Below, in pieces: positions 1 to 12,127 of a stretch of DNA of 64,000 nucleotides; the stretch's first letter is position 1, and each line of letters begins with the position of its first letter. The stretch is taken from NCBI GenBank assembly GCA_021234155.1, contig JAJEKV010000002.1, positions 40,537,841-40,601,840 of the forward strand. The letters are read 5' to 3'. The stretch comes from Isoetes taiwanensis. Lineage: Eukaryota; Streptophyta; Lycopodiopsida; Isoetales; Isoetaceae. The notes below the pieces were generated by a model. It saw only the letters and a list, made by a program, of their open reading frames with translations. It was not told where the DNA came from and searched no databases. The position numbers and the translations under genes were made by a program.

Positions 1-1100
1 GAAATCTTCCTAGGCAAAGCACCCCGCCCCTCGCCAGTTTATAGCGGTCTATGTCATCATACGCCTTTATATACCGCATCCGACATCCTCGTGTTCCGGC
101 GATCATGTACCCGGTAGAACTTAGAGCCCGTGATGGGGAATGTAGCAGCTAGCAAGAAACAATGGGACATGACCATGCTCTAATACCATTACCCACATGT
201 AGCTGCTAAATGCATCGACTTCGGTGGTGATCTTGCATGCCATATGCCCCCTAAAGTAGCAAGCAAGTTCCACCATACCCGTCCGCCATGGCGCCATTAG
301 GCAAAGTGAGAAATGCCGATATCCTTGAATGTTCCGGGTAATCGATGCCCTTCATACTCCCATGTTCCCCGGGTAGAAAACGATGTCCATGTTCCGTCAA
401 GGATCCATTATCTGCCACCGCCTTTCCGCCACGGAAGCCCCTACAATTTCGGGGAAACAAATGTGTAGATTACTTTCCCCTATGTGCCGCACGCGGCCCC
501 ATCCATCAGTGCCTCGAGGACGCCGCTGAACATTTAGCATGTTTTTTTTTTAAGGAGAGGTTGATCATATTACTTGGGTAATCATCTTCATTTTTCATAA
601 ATGAAATTACAAATTTATTATGGGGCAAGAGTGCCTTTTGTGCAAAACATAATTGACTTACATATCCCTATAATAAAAGCAATAATCGATGGGAATATTT
701 GCATGCACTAACCATTTACTTAATCACAATTATTTACTTACTAATCACAAAGCATATCCACACAACACATAAAAGTTATAAGAACTTAGTTATTTTATGC
801 ACAATCAACACATAACAACCAACACATAACAACCATTGACATTAATGTCTTAACACATAACTACCATTGACATTAATTAACATAACCAAACCATCATTCA
901 ATTAAATTGGGATTATGTCTTAATTTTGGGATAAATTTTATATTGCACTTTTAGTAACTTTGTTAAATTCACTTTTAGTAACTTTGTTGCCCTTAGACTA
1001 GAATAGACGCTAACATATAATCACACACGGAATATAAACTCACACCTTAACTTCAAATTATAAAATCATATATCATGGAACTCAAGTAGTACACAACTTT
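1..1100. other. 5' spacer, no confident gene
   Basis: Bases 1-560 are moderately GC-rich. The minus strand reads protein-like over short stretches, with a segment near 1-90 faintly like a plant mobile domain, but several stops interrupt it and I do not call a gene. Bases 560-1,100 are AT-rich with short direct repeats (for example ACCATTGACATTAAT twice near 830-880) and no coding signal. About 37 bp at 885-925 recur in inverted orientation at about 14,020-14,058. Confidence 0.4.
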
Positions 1101-1599
1101 TATTAACTATAGAAAAGATACATAGTAATTGTTTTTCATTTTTCCACTAGCATCCCCAAGGATATGAGAACCTTATTCCTTACATCCCCGGTATTGTAAC
1201 TCTCGCCGCTTTTACTAGGAATAGTTTTTGAGTCCACGAGTACAATACTTTTCAACGCCTAGCCAAAGATCGTGATCACTTGGATTTCTCCTCCACCTCT
1301 TTGTCCAACAATCAATATCTTTCTTTATCTGTGACATTACTCAACCGATGTACCGACACCACCATTCCACGCCAAGACCTTATTGAAGCAACATCACCTT
1401 CTTTCTTTGCAAATATCCGAGATAGTCCATCCCAACCACAATCGGATAGGTCTCTAGATCCGCCGGTTTTACTACTACAAATTGGTGGCACTCCACGTCA
1501 AGAGAAGGTTCATAATAATCCATGCCTAGATATTTTGGCCTATCCTTCTTAGGACCAACATAGTGTTTATCGATTGAGGAGGAGCATATGCCTTCACAA

Positions 1600-3430
1600 T
1601 GCTACTAATGGTACCATCATCTTCACAAAGACCACCAATGTTTTCCACTTACTTTTAGGGAACCACCCTTCTTTTCAGCTCTTTCCGAGGATGTGTCTAC
1701 CCCATCCAACAAGTTGATCACCTTCTTCCAATAATCTATCAATGCACGATTAGTCTCATCTGAATTAGTTTGCCAATGCTTGATGTAGTCATTGATGCCA
1801 TCCTTAGTCAATCCCAATTGCTTGACTTCTTCGGGCTGGTTTTAGAGCTTTGGTTGACCAGAGGTATCATAGGCTTGCCATTTGCATCCCCTCGTACAAA
1901 TTTCTCGCCCCCCACCTCTCCACCTCTCCTCCAAGGTCTCATTTTCCATTGCATGATTGAATCCCTTCTCTCACCCAAAAGTGAATTGAAGAGGTCTAGA
2001 ATGACCTTCCATGTCGAGAGCATAACCATCCACAAAACTCTTCCAATCGCACTTCTTCTATGATAGATCCTATAGGAGATGGATTTGTACATCCATGAAA
2101 TATTTCCAATAGCCCGAAAGTTGGTAACTGTCACGCCTCAATACATGACTATATTTTCCAAACAATGCATCCACATCCTCATGAGTATGTCCGGCATTAG
2201 AACCCCAAATTGACTCTTTTCAAAAATACCCACAAATTAAGTAGGATAGGAAAGAAAACATCCACTGTTCTTATTTTGACCAAAGACAATTATCTAGTTG
2301 CAAGAGGAGCTTTCTCTCAAGCAGATCTCGAGGTTTAGCACCCAGATGTTGAAGCTCCAACATGTTCATTAGGTCCATTCCTCCTAAATCTTGCCTTGCT
2401 AAACTTTTCAATACTATTAGGGTTCCATCCAACAATGCACTATGTAGTGCCTCGGCTAGTCAGAGATCCCAGTAGGTTACCATTGTAACCCTTTCTCATA
2501 GTTTCTAAACACCTCATGATACTCCCAATATGAAAATCTGACCATCACTCCACAACTCTAAACCGAAAATGGCCATAATAGGTCCCGAGCCTCGCCCATG
2601 CAATATTGCCCCACCATTGAAATCTGCAAAGGATATGATCTTCCACATGACTTAGAATGTACTTGAATTGTGGAAGACAAGTCTTCGTTGGTCCATTTTA
2701 TCATGTATAATACATAGATAGTTATTAGGTTCCATTGCAGCATAAGGTCCTCCACATCCAATAAGTTGATCTACATGATAGTTGATCCGGCTATATGGTC
2801 CTTCATATGTTCCCTTATCTTTGCCCTTAGACTTGGTTGCAATGCCTTATCTAGTGTCTCCTTCAACTTAGCACATAAATTGCACTTGGCAAAGTTGTTT
2901 GAAGTTGCTATGGTCACATGCTTGAAATGCTTATTCCATAGCCTACTAAAACTGGCCGGGATATAGAGGCCCACTCCAAGTTCAATGGCAATGCATTTAT
3001 TTCCTCTAATATGCTCTTTCCTCACAATGGGATGGCAATCTTTTCAACAATAACTCTACCCCTGCTCATCCTTCTTACTCTTATGTGGCATGTTTTCTCA
3101 TTGAAATCCACATATCTTTCAAATATTTCCTTTGGTAAAATATATAGTTCTGAGGTAGGCCTTACTGTGCCGTTGTTTCCATGCAATGCAATTTTACTAC
3201 CATTTTCATGTCTCTTTTGCCACAGTGCCAAGAAGAGGTTGGAATTCCATGTATAGCCATCCATGCTTTTGAACATATCCACTTTCCATTCAATGGGAAT
3301 CTTTTCTTCTTTGATCTTTCATCCCTAATTGCATAGCCAAATATGGTTCACATGAAATTCCTCCCCGCTATCACACTTATGTTCCCTCGATATGTAGCTC
3401 TTGCTCCCACCAACTCCTCTATTGTGAACA
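1600..3430 (-). pseudogene. Decayed DUF7869-like transposase gene
   Basis: The minus strand shows, in order and in shifting frames: a stretch around SFSRLWNKHF then FAKCNLCAKL (about 2,860-2,960); a short HDKMD motif (about 2,690-2,715); QLDNC (about 2,280-2,306); and GHTHEDVDALF (about 2,157-2,193). C-terminal coding follows down to about 1,620. The DNC plus GHTHEDxD pair is the hallmark of the DUF7869 group, thought to have an RNase H-like fold. HDKMD, LDNC and HTHED would be candidate acidic catalytic positions (inference). Frames change repeatedly and stops interrupt the gene, so it is a pseudogene, unless many base errors are present. No terminal inverted repeats or target duplication were found around it. 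Confidence 0.7.
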
Positions 3431-3900
3431 TTCTAACACAAGAAAACAACAACATTCACCTCCTCTAACCTTCATCATAGCTTCAGAGAACAATCATAAT
3501 CCGACTTGCATCTTTTGGTGGGATAATGTTTGAAAGTTGGAAGTGGCCTCTTTGCTACACCGTAGAACATTGTTGACAATGGTTCTACATCTAAAGGAAA
3601 CGTAGTTCCCTCCAGCTGAATATCGTCCCCCTAGGCCATGCAACAATAGTTGGAACCTCTAGTTGCTTCACACAAGCTAGGCATTCTTGTTTGCCTCGAA
3701 CCCTTTCCTTCCAATTGTCATATAATTTTGAGATTGCCACACCTAACCTCGCCCTCCCCTAATCTTTCATCATTCACCGCATTGATAGGATCTCGCTAGA
3801 ACAATAATCCCTTCTCCTATCGCTCCTCGCTGCATGCATGCAGATCTTGACCTTTTGTTTTTCCAATCGACCCTGAAGTATAAAGGACAATTTCTTTTTC
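3431..3900. other. Spacer upstream of the decayed transposase
   Basis: No gene or clear repeat seen. It could hold the N-terminal part of the minus-strand pseudogene, but no frame is convincing. Confidence 0.3.
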
Positions 3901-3902
3901 TT

Positions 3903-4030
3903 TTGCCATCATCCTTTTCATTTGAGGTCTTTTTTTTTCCTTTGCCATCATCAACATCATTTGAGTCTTTTCCTTTCCTTTGCCATCATCAACATCATTT
4001 GAGGTATTTTCCTTTCCTTGACATCATGTT
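3903..4030. repeat. Tandem repeat, about 38-bp unit
   Basis: Three to four units built on TTTGCCATCATCAACATCAT followed by TTGAG and a T-rich tail. The last unit is degenerate. The open frame across it is a by-product of the repeat. Confidence 0.75.
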
Positions 4031-4280
4031 CATTAGTTGGGAATTTCTCCTTGCCTTGATTAGCATCATTGGGGGTTTTTTTTTTTTAGCATTTTGCATG
4101 CCATTGACCTAGAATGCATAAGAATATATAGTAAGTTAGCATATCCAAATAACCTCTAACTAACATGTTCATAAATGAAAGCCTCATATGTTCTATTTAT
4201 ATAATGGGATTCCCAAGTTATTTTCCTCAACATTATATAAAAAATAAAACCCTCTACTTGTAACCTTCAAACTTGTAGAT

Positions 4281-4320
4281 CCTATAATAACCTTAGAAAC
4301 AACTTTAAGGTTATTATAGG
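4281..4320. repeat. Perfect 15-bp inverted repeat
   Basis: CCTATAATAACCTTA at 4,281-4,295 is followed after a 10-nt loop by its exact reverse complement at 4,306-4,320. It lies in AT-rich DNA where shorter variants of TTAAGGTT recur to about 4,500. It may be a remnant of a small inverted-repeat element. Confidence 0.8.
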
Positions 4321-4739
4321 TTTGCGCTTTTAAGGTTAAGAAGTTTATTATAGGTTAGAAAATTTAAGGTTGAAAAGTTATTGTAGGTTAAAAGTTTTAA
4401 GGTTAGAAGTCTAATTCATGAACTTTTAAACTTATAACTTAACTATTAACTTAAAACTATTTTAAAACTTATAAGTCATAACTTTTAAACTTAATAACCC
4501 TTAAAACAATTGTCCTTAAAACAATTAACCCTTGTAATAAATTTTCATGAAGTTATAATGGCGCTGCACGAAATTTTAAAAGCGCTATTATTTCAAGTTA
4601 GCCTTCCTTTTCAAACTTTTTCTCTCACACTTTCAACATTAGCGCTTCGCTCCAATTTCGCATTCCAGCGCTTCGCTTCCAATTTCGCATTCCAGCGCGC
4701 TCTTTCTCGGCTTCTATCTGCTTTCTAAAGATCATCAAT

Positions 4740-5560
4740 CTACCTTCAATCTATCTTCTCTCAGTCGGCATCAATCTATCTCACCGCATGACCTAAGGAA
4801 TCAATCTATCTCGCCGCATGACCTAAGGAATCATTAATCTATCTTTCTGCCTAAACTGCCTCCGAAGCTTTTATCCGCTTTCTAGCTTTCGAAGTTTATT
4901 TGTTTTATCTGCTTTTCGAGCTTTTTTTCGGCTTTTATCCGCTTCTAGGCTTATCCGTGATCAATCTCGACTTCTATCCGCTTCGACTTCTATCCAGATC
5001 AATCTCGACTTCTATCCGCTTCTCCTTTATCCGCTTTAGGGTTTTTGGCTCAAAGGTTTTTTCGCTCAAAGGTTTGTAGGCTCTATACAATGTCTCCTCG
5101 GTTTTTGGTTTTTTGGCTCTCTACAATCTCTCCTCCGACTTTTGAATAACTTTGGTTTTTGTGTTAAAGCTTCTCGCTTCGCTTAGAAGGCTCAATTTCT
5201 GCAATCGAACACAAGTAGGTTAGTATTTCCTGTTATATACATAAAGTAGTTATTTTACATAAAGCAGCCTCATAGGATTGGTTCCTGTGATCCGCCTATA
5301 TGATCCGCTTTCTTATTCTATTTCAATAGGTCTTCCTCTATCCGTTCTAAGCCATGATCTAAAAAATAATGAAGTAAATAATGATCTATGATCTATCCGC
5401 TTCTATGATCTTGCTCTATGATCTATGAGCTATGATCTATGATCTATCCGCTCTATGATCTATCCGCTTCTATGATCTATGATCTATCCGCTTATGATCT
5501 ATCCGCCTATGATCTATGATCTATGACCTATCTATGATCTATGATCTATAATGTATTCAA
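4740..5560. repeat. Low-complexity ATCCGCTT / GATCTATG repeat tract
   Basis: Starts with two copies of a 30-bp unit containing CCGCATGACCTAAGGAAT (4,770-4,835). It continues with irregular repeats of TTTATCCGCTT and, from about 5,350, dense GATCTATGATCTATCCGC repeats. No coding potential. Confidence 0.75.
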
Positions 5561-5846
5561 CGATTATGCATTCCGTTAGAATAATATGTTAGAATGGGAG
5601 AAATCGCGGCTTGGCGATTTCTATTTTTTTGGTTCGATTTTCCATTAGGTTAATCAAAGTGCGCCAGCGCCGCTTTTAGTTTCTATACAAATCGCCTTTA
5701 GGGTTAATCAAAGCGGTAAAATAGATCCGCGAAAAATATAGCAAACGCCTCCGGGCGCTGCTTTGAATTATGTATGTTCGTAATCGCTTTTATGGGGAGA
5801 GTAATATATCATTTGCTAATGACTTAATTTCTCTCGCTCTAGTGCC

Positions 5847-6292
5847 ATGGATTTTCCTTATGCATGGACACTAGCCGATCCCCGCACCGATGGTTCTAGT
5901 TCAAATACACTTCCCCTCGACGCACCATCAACTCGACCCCGCATAAAGATATTACTTGAGTGTGCCGCTCAAAAACGCTCAAAGAGAGTTGGAGAATCCA
6001 ATAGACATTCTCGTATCAAAATATGGGTACACTTCCATCGCATCTATGGATTATATCGTAATCCTCATGCTCTTAGTAAGGCTCATGCCAACAAATAAGT
6101 ACGAGGATTTGCTTTATAGTATCAAGGATCGATACAACACTCGGGTTTGGAGACTCGACATCCGGGTAGGGAAGATGAGGATCCCGCCATATCGTGGTGG
6201 TTCGTGGGACTTTTTATGGATTGGGCCGATGAAGTGGGGCTATGTGACATATTGTAGAGATAGAAAGAATTCGCTACCGCGATTTTTTGCGT
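5847..6292 (+). pseudogene. Hypothetical gene with one apparent frameshift
   Basis: An ATG-started frame beginning MDFPYAWTLADPRTDG runs from 5,847. Around 5,960-5,990 the coding character moves to another frame, which continues through a hydrophobic stretch (about 6,045-6,085) and an arginine-rich segment to a stop at about 6,292. The two frames join naturally, suggesting one ancestral protein of about 145 residues with a single indel (mutation or base error). I do not recognise the family. Confidence 0.35.
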
Positions 6293-8040
6293 AAGAAGAA
6301 ATGTACATACACTTTTTTGAATATGAATACAAACCGCTACCGCGCACTTTTGCACTATATTTTTTATGTCATTTAGTTTATTATGTTTTTTATATGCAAT
6401 GTCGAAAATATTGAATCCTTTGATGCCTCCAACCAAGAGGACTAACCCCAAGAAACTACATATTTTCATTAATGTGTAGTTTCATGGGGTTGATATGATC
6501 AAGCTAAAGAACATCAAAGAATCCAAAATTCACAACATCACGCAGATGTTATGATATATTCATTTTTTTGAATATCCAAATATACATACCTTTTTCGCAC
6601 GGCCTTTTGGCCATGCTACAAATGTGCCCACGCCACCAACTCAGATCGCCACCGGATGTCTTCTTGAAGAGCCTCATCTTCGTGAATTGCAGCTTATAAT
6701 GGAAATCTTACGTAAACCGCTTCCAAGAGGAACACCATGACACATGGAACTTGGATTCAGATCTTCGATTTTACATTAGCCTACTCGACGCTTCAAGTTT
6801 GTCGTTAAAAGATAGCATTCTTCTCCCATTAATCGATGAAGAACCGTAATGCATTGGAAAAATAGAGGACGAAAATAGAGAACAAGAGAATGCATTCTAA
6901 TGGAATCACACTCACCATAGCTCACAGACATCGAATGGGATTGAAGGCGGCCTCGACCGAATAGGATTGAAGGCGCTTGTAGACTGATCTTGGGCGCCCG
7001 ATAGTAGGAATGATCTTGGGCCTGAAAAGTAGGAATGATCTTGGGCGCCTCGATAGTAGGTGGCCGATTAGGTGGTAGTAGATTGCCACATATGCTTTGA
7101 AATTAATAATTAATTGTTCTTGAAATTGCACTAAAAAGAAAAACACAATTTAAATTTGTAAATGAGCTGGACTCGCGGTTAATTACATGTATATAAATTT
7201 AAAAGGACGCCAATTTGAATTTACGGTTGTGTAACCGACGGCCAAGATTATGAACGATACATATAAGTTTAAACCAAAATCCCGGGGCTTTATATTATCC
7301 GCACTTGCGCCTCTATGGCGCCTAGAGGATTCGGTCACGCCGGCCGCCACCGGCGCCGTAGAGGTGGGCTTACGCCCAAAGCACAAATCCCATGCCCGGA
7401 GGTCAACAACAAGCGTAGCACAAATCCAACAAGCGCCCGTGTAATTGATCCGCTTTTTGTTCTCAGAATTGATTGCGGTCCCTTTTTTGTTAGGTTTTTT
7501 AGGATGTTTTTCTCGTAATAATATAGTTATTATCCAATAAGAAGCATGTGTCCTCTAATGTTTGAGTTCATATGTCCCAAAAATGTATGGAAACAAATGC
7601 TTAATGTGTACATGTTGGTTTCTTTTAATGTCAGATGTGTCGCTTGAAGCTTGTATACTTAGTCAACAATATTCAAGAGCTAGTTGTGTTTTTATAGTTA
7701 GTTGTGTCCTCCTCGATGAAGATTCAACTCTTTAAGTTGCATTTTTTATAGTTAGTTGTGTCCCGAGCATTTTGATTCGGACGAAAACGCCGGGCGCAGC
7801 TTTTAATTAGGGCATTACATTAGTTTCTTTATCTTTCGTGTCATTTCTAAACGCCAAAGCGCCGTATTTATTGCATTTTGACCGGGACAAAACGCTACCG
7901 CCCCGACCCTAATAAACTAAATGAACTTTGCTGCGGTATTCATTTTTCAAATCAAGCCAAGCCGCTGCTTTTGTTGCATATGTGTCGACAAAGATTTATT
8001 TGAGCATAAAAAGATTAACCCATGTGCCGTAATTTCACAG
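6293..8040. other. Spacer with short repeats, no recognised gene
   Basis: Contains a roughly 35-bp repeat built on GGAATGATCTTGGGC (6,990-7,065) and a TTTTTATAGTTAGTTGTGTC direct repeat (7,690-7,770). A GC-rich patch at 7,290-7,440 is open in two frames but has no recognisable motif. A short readable segment on the plus strand at about 6,600-6,740 is also unidentified. Confidence 0.4.
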
Positions 8041-9170
8041 ATCACAAAAGACAATCAAAAGAGGGAGGACCAAGCAAGGCGAGACCTCTACAGCCCGTAA
8101 AAGCAAAGGACGTAAGAAGATGTTACCGCACAGCATGCACCGCAGCAAAGATGTATTGACGTTAGAAGATACATCCGAATAATAAAGGCTCGTGTAGAAC
8201 CTCCATGTCCGTAAGAAGATCTTATAGAGGGGTCGAATGGTATGTGGAGATATTCAAAAACCGGTGGGAAGACAGACCCTCATATTCATGTCAAGGTTAA
8301 GAGAGACCGATCAAATGAAGAAGCAGTGGAATTTTATTACATGTGAAGTACAGGACGATTCTTTCGCTCGCGTGCTAGTTGAAGTGGGCCAAAACATAAG
8401 AAAAGCCTAAAGAAGATCAATCGATGCAAAGGCGAAGCTTTTTAAAGAAACCGCTTAAGATCAAACGACATGGCCGATAACCTCTTCAAATTTGGTCGAC
8501 AGCTTGGCAGCCATTGACTCCTAGAAGAATATGCGAGGGGCTTACAAATGTTCGACGAGCCATTAGCACGGTAGGCCCCTCGGCAAAGGTCTACTTACAA
8601 AAGCAAAGAAGGACAAGGAAGAAGCTAGCTCTAGAAGCTGTGGAAACTACGTATGACAAAGAGGCCTTACAAGTGACGATGACAAGGCCGCAGCTTGAGG
8701 CAATGAGCAAACCAAGAAATATGCCGACAAGTATCCACCGGCCTCAGCTTCACACATCCAAATAACGGGACAGCTTTTCGTGTCCACTAAAGCTATTTAT
8801 ATCGCCAGGTATGACAAGCAAAGACTTTGGAGATATTAAACAAAGATGATCGAAAATCCGTATGTGGTGCCAATGCCCGCAGATGTAGTGCCTTACGATA
8901 CCGTAACAAAAGGTAATCATCCGGAGCAAGCCGAGGACTTCATCGAGAACCCGCACATACATTTTATGATAATAGATGGCCAAAGATTCAATAGAGGCCC
9001 GTAAGATTCTCATCAAGAAGGCACAAAGATACCGGGAATCGCTTGTTCTATAAGTCAGATTCTCGTCGTAAAACCGCGGTTCCCCGAAATTAAGGTCAAC
9101 AACACCACGCCGAACTAGCCGAAATAAGCGAGATTTCCTAAATGACATGGGAAAACTTTCTTATACAAAA
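8041..9170 (+). other. Weakly coding stretch, unidentified
   Basis: The plus strand gives protein-like fragments in all three frames (for example 8,220-8,300 and 8,840-9,000) with frequent stops and no motif I can name. Together with the NIF-domain fragments downstream it may be upstream exons or a separate decayed gene. No start, stop or splice model can be defended. Confidence 0.2.
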
Positions 9171-9639
9171 AAGGTAATTTTATTTCCCACATTTTTATTT
9201 TTCAGATACTAAATCGCGCCAAGCGCTGATTTTCATAGTAGAAGGTACCACTCGCGCGCGCGATTTGCCTTCTAAATAGCAAAGGGTTCCTCGATGGTAG
9301 ACGCTTTTCACAATAAGCAAATCGCTACCGGCGCTGTTTTATATTAGAATACAAGTTGAGCCACGCCGCCCAATTTCCTAGCCCGAGGAGACATGGTCGT
9401 CCTTGAAGATAGCCGCTTTTTCAAAGTAGGGGTTCAAATCGCTGCGGGCGCAATTTGTATTTCTACATGAAATCGCCAGCGCCGATTGCTTATACCGACT
9501 AGAACCATCTACTATTTCAAAACCCTTTGCTATTTAGAGAAGGCAATCGCTACCGGGCGCCGATTTGCCTTCTAATATGAAATCGCGCGTGGCCAAGAGT
9601 TATCAAGTACTTCATAACCAGCTTGGTCGAGGAAGATCA

Positions 9640-10896
9640 AATTGTATGGCGCGAGTGGTACATGAATGGCCCGTTTCCTCGGGGGCTATGCTGCTTTGGA
9701 ATGAAACCTATATCCGTGGTTGGAAATAAGGACATGGTTGAAACCATTCAGTCATAATACTTGATCCGCTTCATGAGCATTTCAAGGGGAGGAAGACAAA
9801 TGGAAGCAAAGAAGACGACGAGGACGAGGGAGACAAACCCCGAAAAGACGAGGATGTCGGGGATTGGACCGTAATGTCGCCGAAAACATTATTGAAAGCC
9901 CGAGATTGAGGTGAGTTTATTTTGTTTCATCGGTGTTTCTCGACTCGAAGTCGAGAAAACTCGCTTCCTTTCAATACCTTTTTGTTGTCATTCTCGACCA
10001 CGAAGTCGAGAATACTTCGCTTTCCTTTCCGACGCTTGTCATCATTTCGTGGAATTCGAGCTCAACTCCAAATCATTGTCAATGGATTCCAACGGTTCAC
10101 GCCGCGAGGAGAATGCTAATGAAAATCCGTAGCAAGACACCGCCACGCCTTAAAGAACCCGAAAAGTTAATGATCCCGCATTTGGATCCCGATGAACCGG
10201 AAATATGGTCGAGCCAAACTCCAACCGGGATCCAAATTTTTAAATAGCAAAGTCCCACCAAGCTTGTAATATTTGACGCCAATGGAGTATTAGTCTGCAA
10301 AGATACCACGACAAAGACGCCCCCGAGATTAACACCTCGCAGATCCCAAAGAAAACAGAGCATAAAATAGTGTATCCGAGGCCCGTGAGCTAAGGAAATT
10401 ATTGAATGGTGCCCGCACGGGATTCAAGTGGCTATATGGTCTTGTATGGCAAAGAAAAATATTGTCAATGTTCTTGGTGTTCTCGCATTTCAGTTTTGAA
10501 GTTCAAGTTCGCTTGGGGAAACGAAAAGGGTCGAAAGCATGTGAAGGATCTCGATCCAGCCATCACAAAGGGGAAGCCTATAATGGTGAAAAGGTCGACA
10601 AAGTTTATGAGCAATTCCGTGACTTTGGCAAACACAACACGCTGATCATAGACGACTTCGCCTACAAGTGCTATCATAACGCCGCAAAATACAATCATTG
10701 CTAAGCCATATCGACCAAGAATATGAGACAGATAGGTGGTTGTCCTTCTGACTCTGTCCTGCCTTGGCGGAATCCTTTTGCCATTCTTGTCGCCGATGTG
10801 CTTACTAACTATCCGAGCCTCACGGAACCCGATCCAGAGAGCAAGCCGATCATGAAAGCTATGGACGACAAATACTTTGGTGAACAAGAAGAGTGA
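9640..10896 (+). pseudogene. Decayed HAD/NIF (FCP1-like) phosphatase-domain gene, copy 1
   Basis: NIF-domain proteins are HAD-fold phosphatases related to RNA polymerase II CTD phosphatases. Here the plus strand shows the nucleophile-type motif KLVIFDANGVLV (about 10,260-10,298), then AIWSCMAKKNIVNVLG (about 10,431-10,478), matching the WSSxxxxN region of the family, and LIIDDFAYKC (about 10,641-10,671), matching the distal acidic DD motif. The last frame ends MDDKYFGEQEE, stop at 10,894. An acidic stretch EDDEDEGDKPRKDED at about 9,800-9,850, followed by GTGAGT near 9,910, looks like an upstream exon and donor. The reading frame is broken by a stop at 10,245, a frame change near 10,370-10,430 and a stop near 10,702. 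The usual DxD is DxN here. Confidence 0.65.
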
Positions 10897-11242
10897 CCCC
10901 CGCCGTGATAGTCAAATTGTGTGAATATTGTAATCGAACTTGAACACATGTATTGACCATTTTGTAATGAATATACTTGTATATTGAGTTGATGCCTTTC
11001 TCGACTCACGAGTCGAGAAAGGCATGCTTGTCGTGTTGATGATATGCTTGTACAATCTATTATGATAATGCTTGTACATTGCTTCTCGACTTTCGACCAA
11101 GAGTCGAGAAAGGCATGCTAGTTGTCTCGCTGACAAAAGCATTTGTATGCTTCCGCAGGTGATTGGATGCAACCATATTCTAATGAGAATGGTTGTACTT
11201 TGATTTTTTATGGGCTTTTCGACCTCGCGAAGTCGAGAAAGA
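9936..11242. repeat. Cluster 1 of the TTTCTCGACT...AGTCGAGAAA palindromes
   Basis: Five copies: 9,936-9,958, 9,991-10,012, 10,994-11,023, 11,081-11,113 and 11,213-11,242. Arms TTTCTCGACT / AGTCGAGAAA are conserved while the centre varies (CGA, CACG, CGCGA, longer). A half site lies at about 11,959. The copies flank the NIF-domain pseudogene and lie just upstream of a repeat end (11,720-12,127) that also accompanies the second cluster at 33.3-33.7 kb. Confidence 0.85.
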
Positions 11243-11299
11243 CACTACTGGACGTCATTGGATGCAGCTTGTATGGAATGAATGTTCTCCGTAATTTGA

Positions 11300-11720
11300 T
11301 TTCAACGCTCTTTTTGACTAATGACACCGTAATTGTTAATCATACTCTCCTTGCTCCGTGGTTCGTGCACGATCCCACACCGCCACTATGCATCCCGCCA
11401 GTATCACGCAGACCGCCCAGCGGCACGGATCCCGCCAAGGCGAAAGAAATACCGCTCGCACGCATCCGTGTCACGCTACACTCTTGCCCGCCTTTGGGAC
11501 AAGGTTGCTCTTGAATTCAGAGGTTGCTCGCTACACCCCGAATAAAGAACAGGCTAAGAACAAAGAGAAAGTCCAGAAGCTCAAGGCATATTGCAAGCAT
11601 TGCATAACATCCACCTGAGGTTGGGGAAGGAGCATATTCGATGAAAGGTCATGGAGGCGAAAGGGAGAAGCTCTGTGGACAGTCGGCCTAAGAGGGCTCC
11701 AGAGGCACCTCCACGTGAGG
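11300..11720. other. Spacer, no recognised gene
   Basis: Several overlapping open frames of 70-120 codons exist, but they overlap in conflicting frames with no recognisable motif. Confidence 0.3.
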
Positions 11721-12127
11721 CATTCCACACTCTTCAGTTGCCCCAAGGCTTCACATAATGAAGAAGCCACAAGTTAATCCCCAAGGTGGACCACCTACCA
11801 AGATGATGTGATCAGAGGACAAAGAAGACCGCCATGGTCTCAAGGTCCGATGTAAAATACATTGTATCTGTTCAATTTATTAATAAAAATTCTTTTTCAA
11901 CTACATCTTTGGTTTCAAACTTTAATGAATTTCCTTTGTTTCAGTTGCATTGTTTTTGTTCTCGACTCGCGAACCTGGGAAAACTGCAGCACAGCTCGGA
12001 TTCAGAGTTTTATTCAAAAATTCGAATTAAGGATAGTTTTCGGGTCGGGGTGCTACTTTTTATGTAAATTAACCGGGTTCCGAAAAAAAATGGGAATGGA
12101 ATGAGTCCCACTTTAATTAAATACGAC
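11720..12127 (+). mobile_element. 3' end of an unclassified repeat family (copy 1)
   Basis: Matches 33,870-34,248 over its length. Shared blocks include TTTAATGAATTTCCTTTG, GGATAGTTTTCGGGTCGGGG and the terminal CCCACTTTAATTAAATACGA followed by CTT. A third terminal piece lies at 32,225-32,296. The sharp common end suggests a true element terminus. In both longer copies the TTTCTCGACT palindromes lie upstream. No poly(A), CTRR end or inverted repeat identifies the class. Confidence 0.6.
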
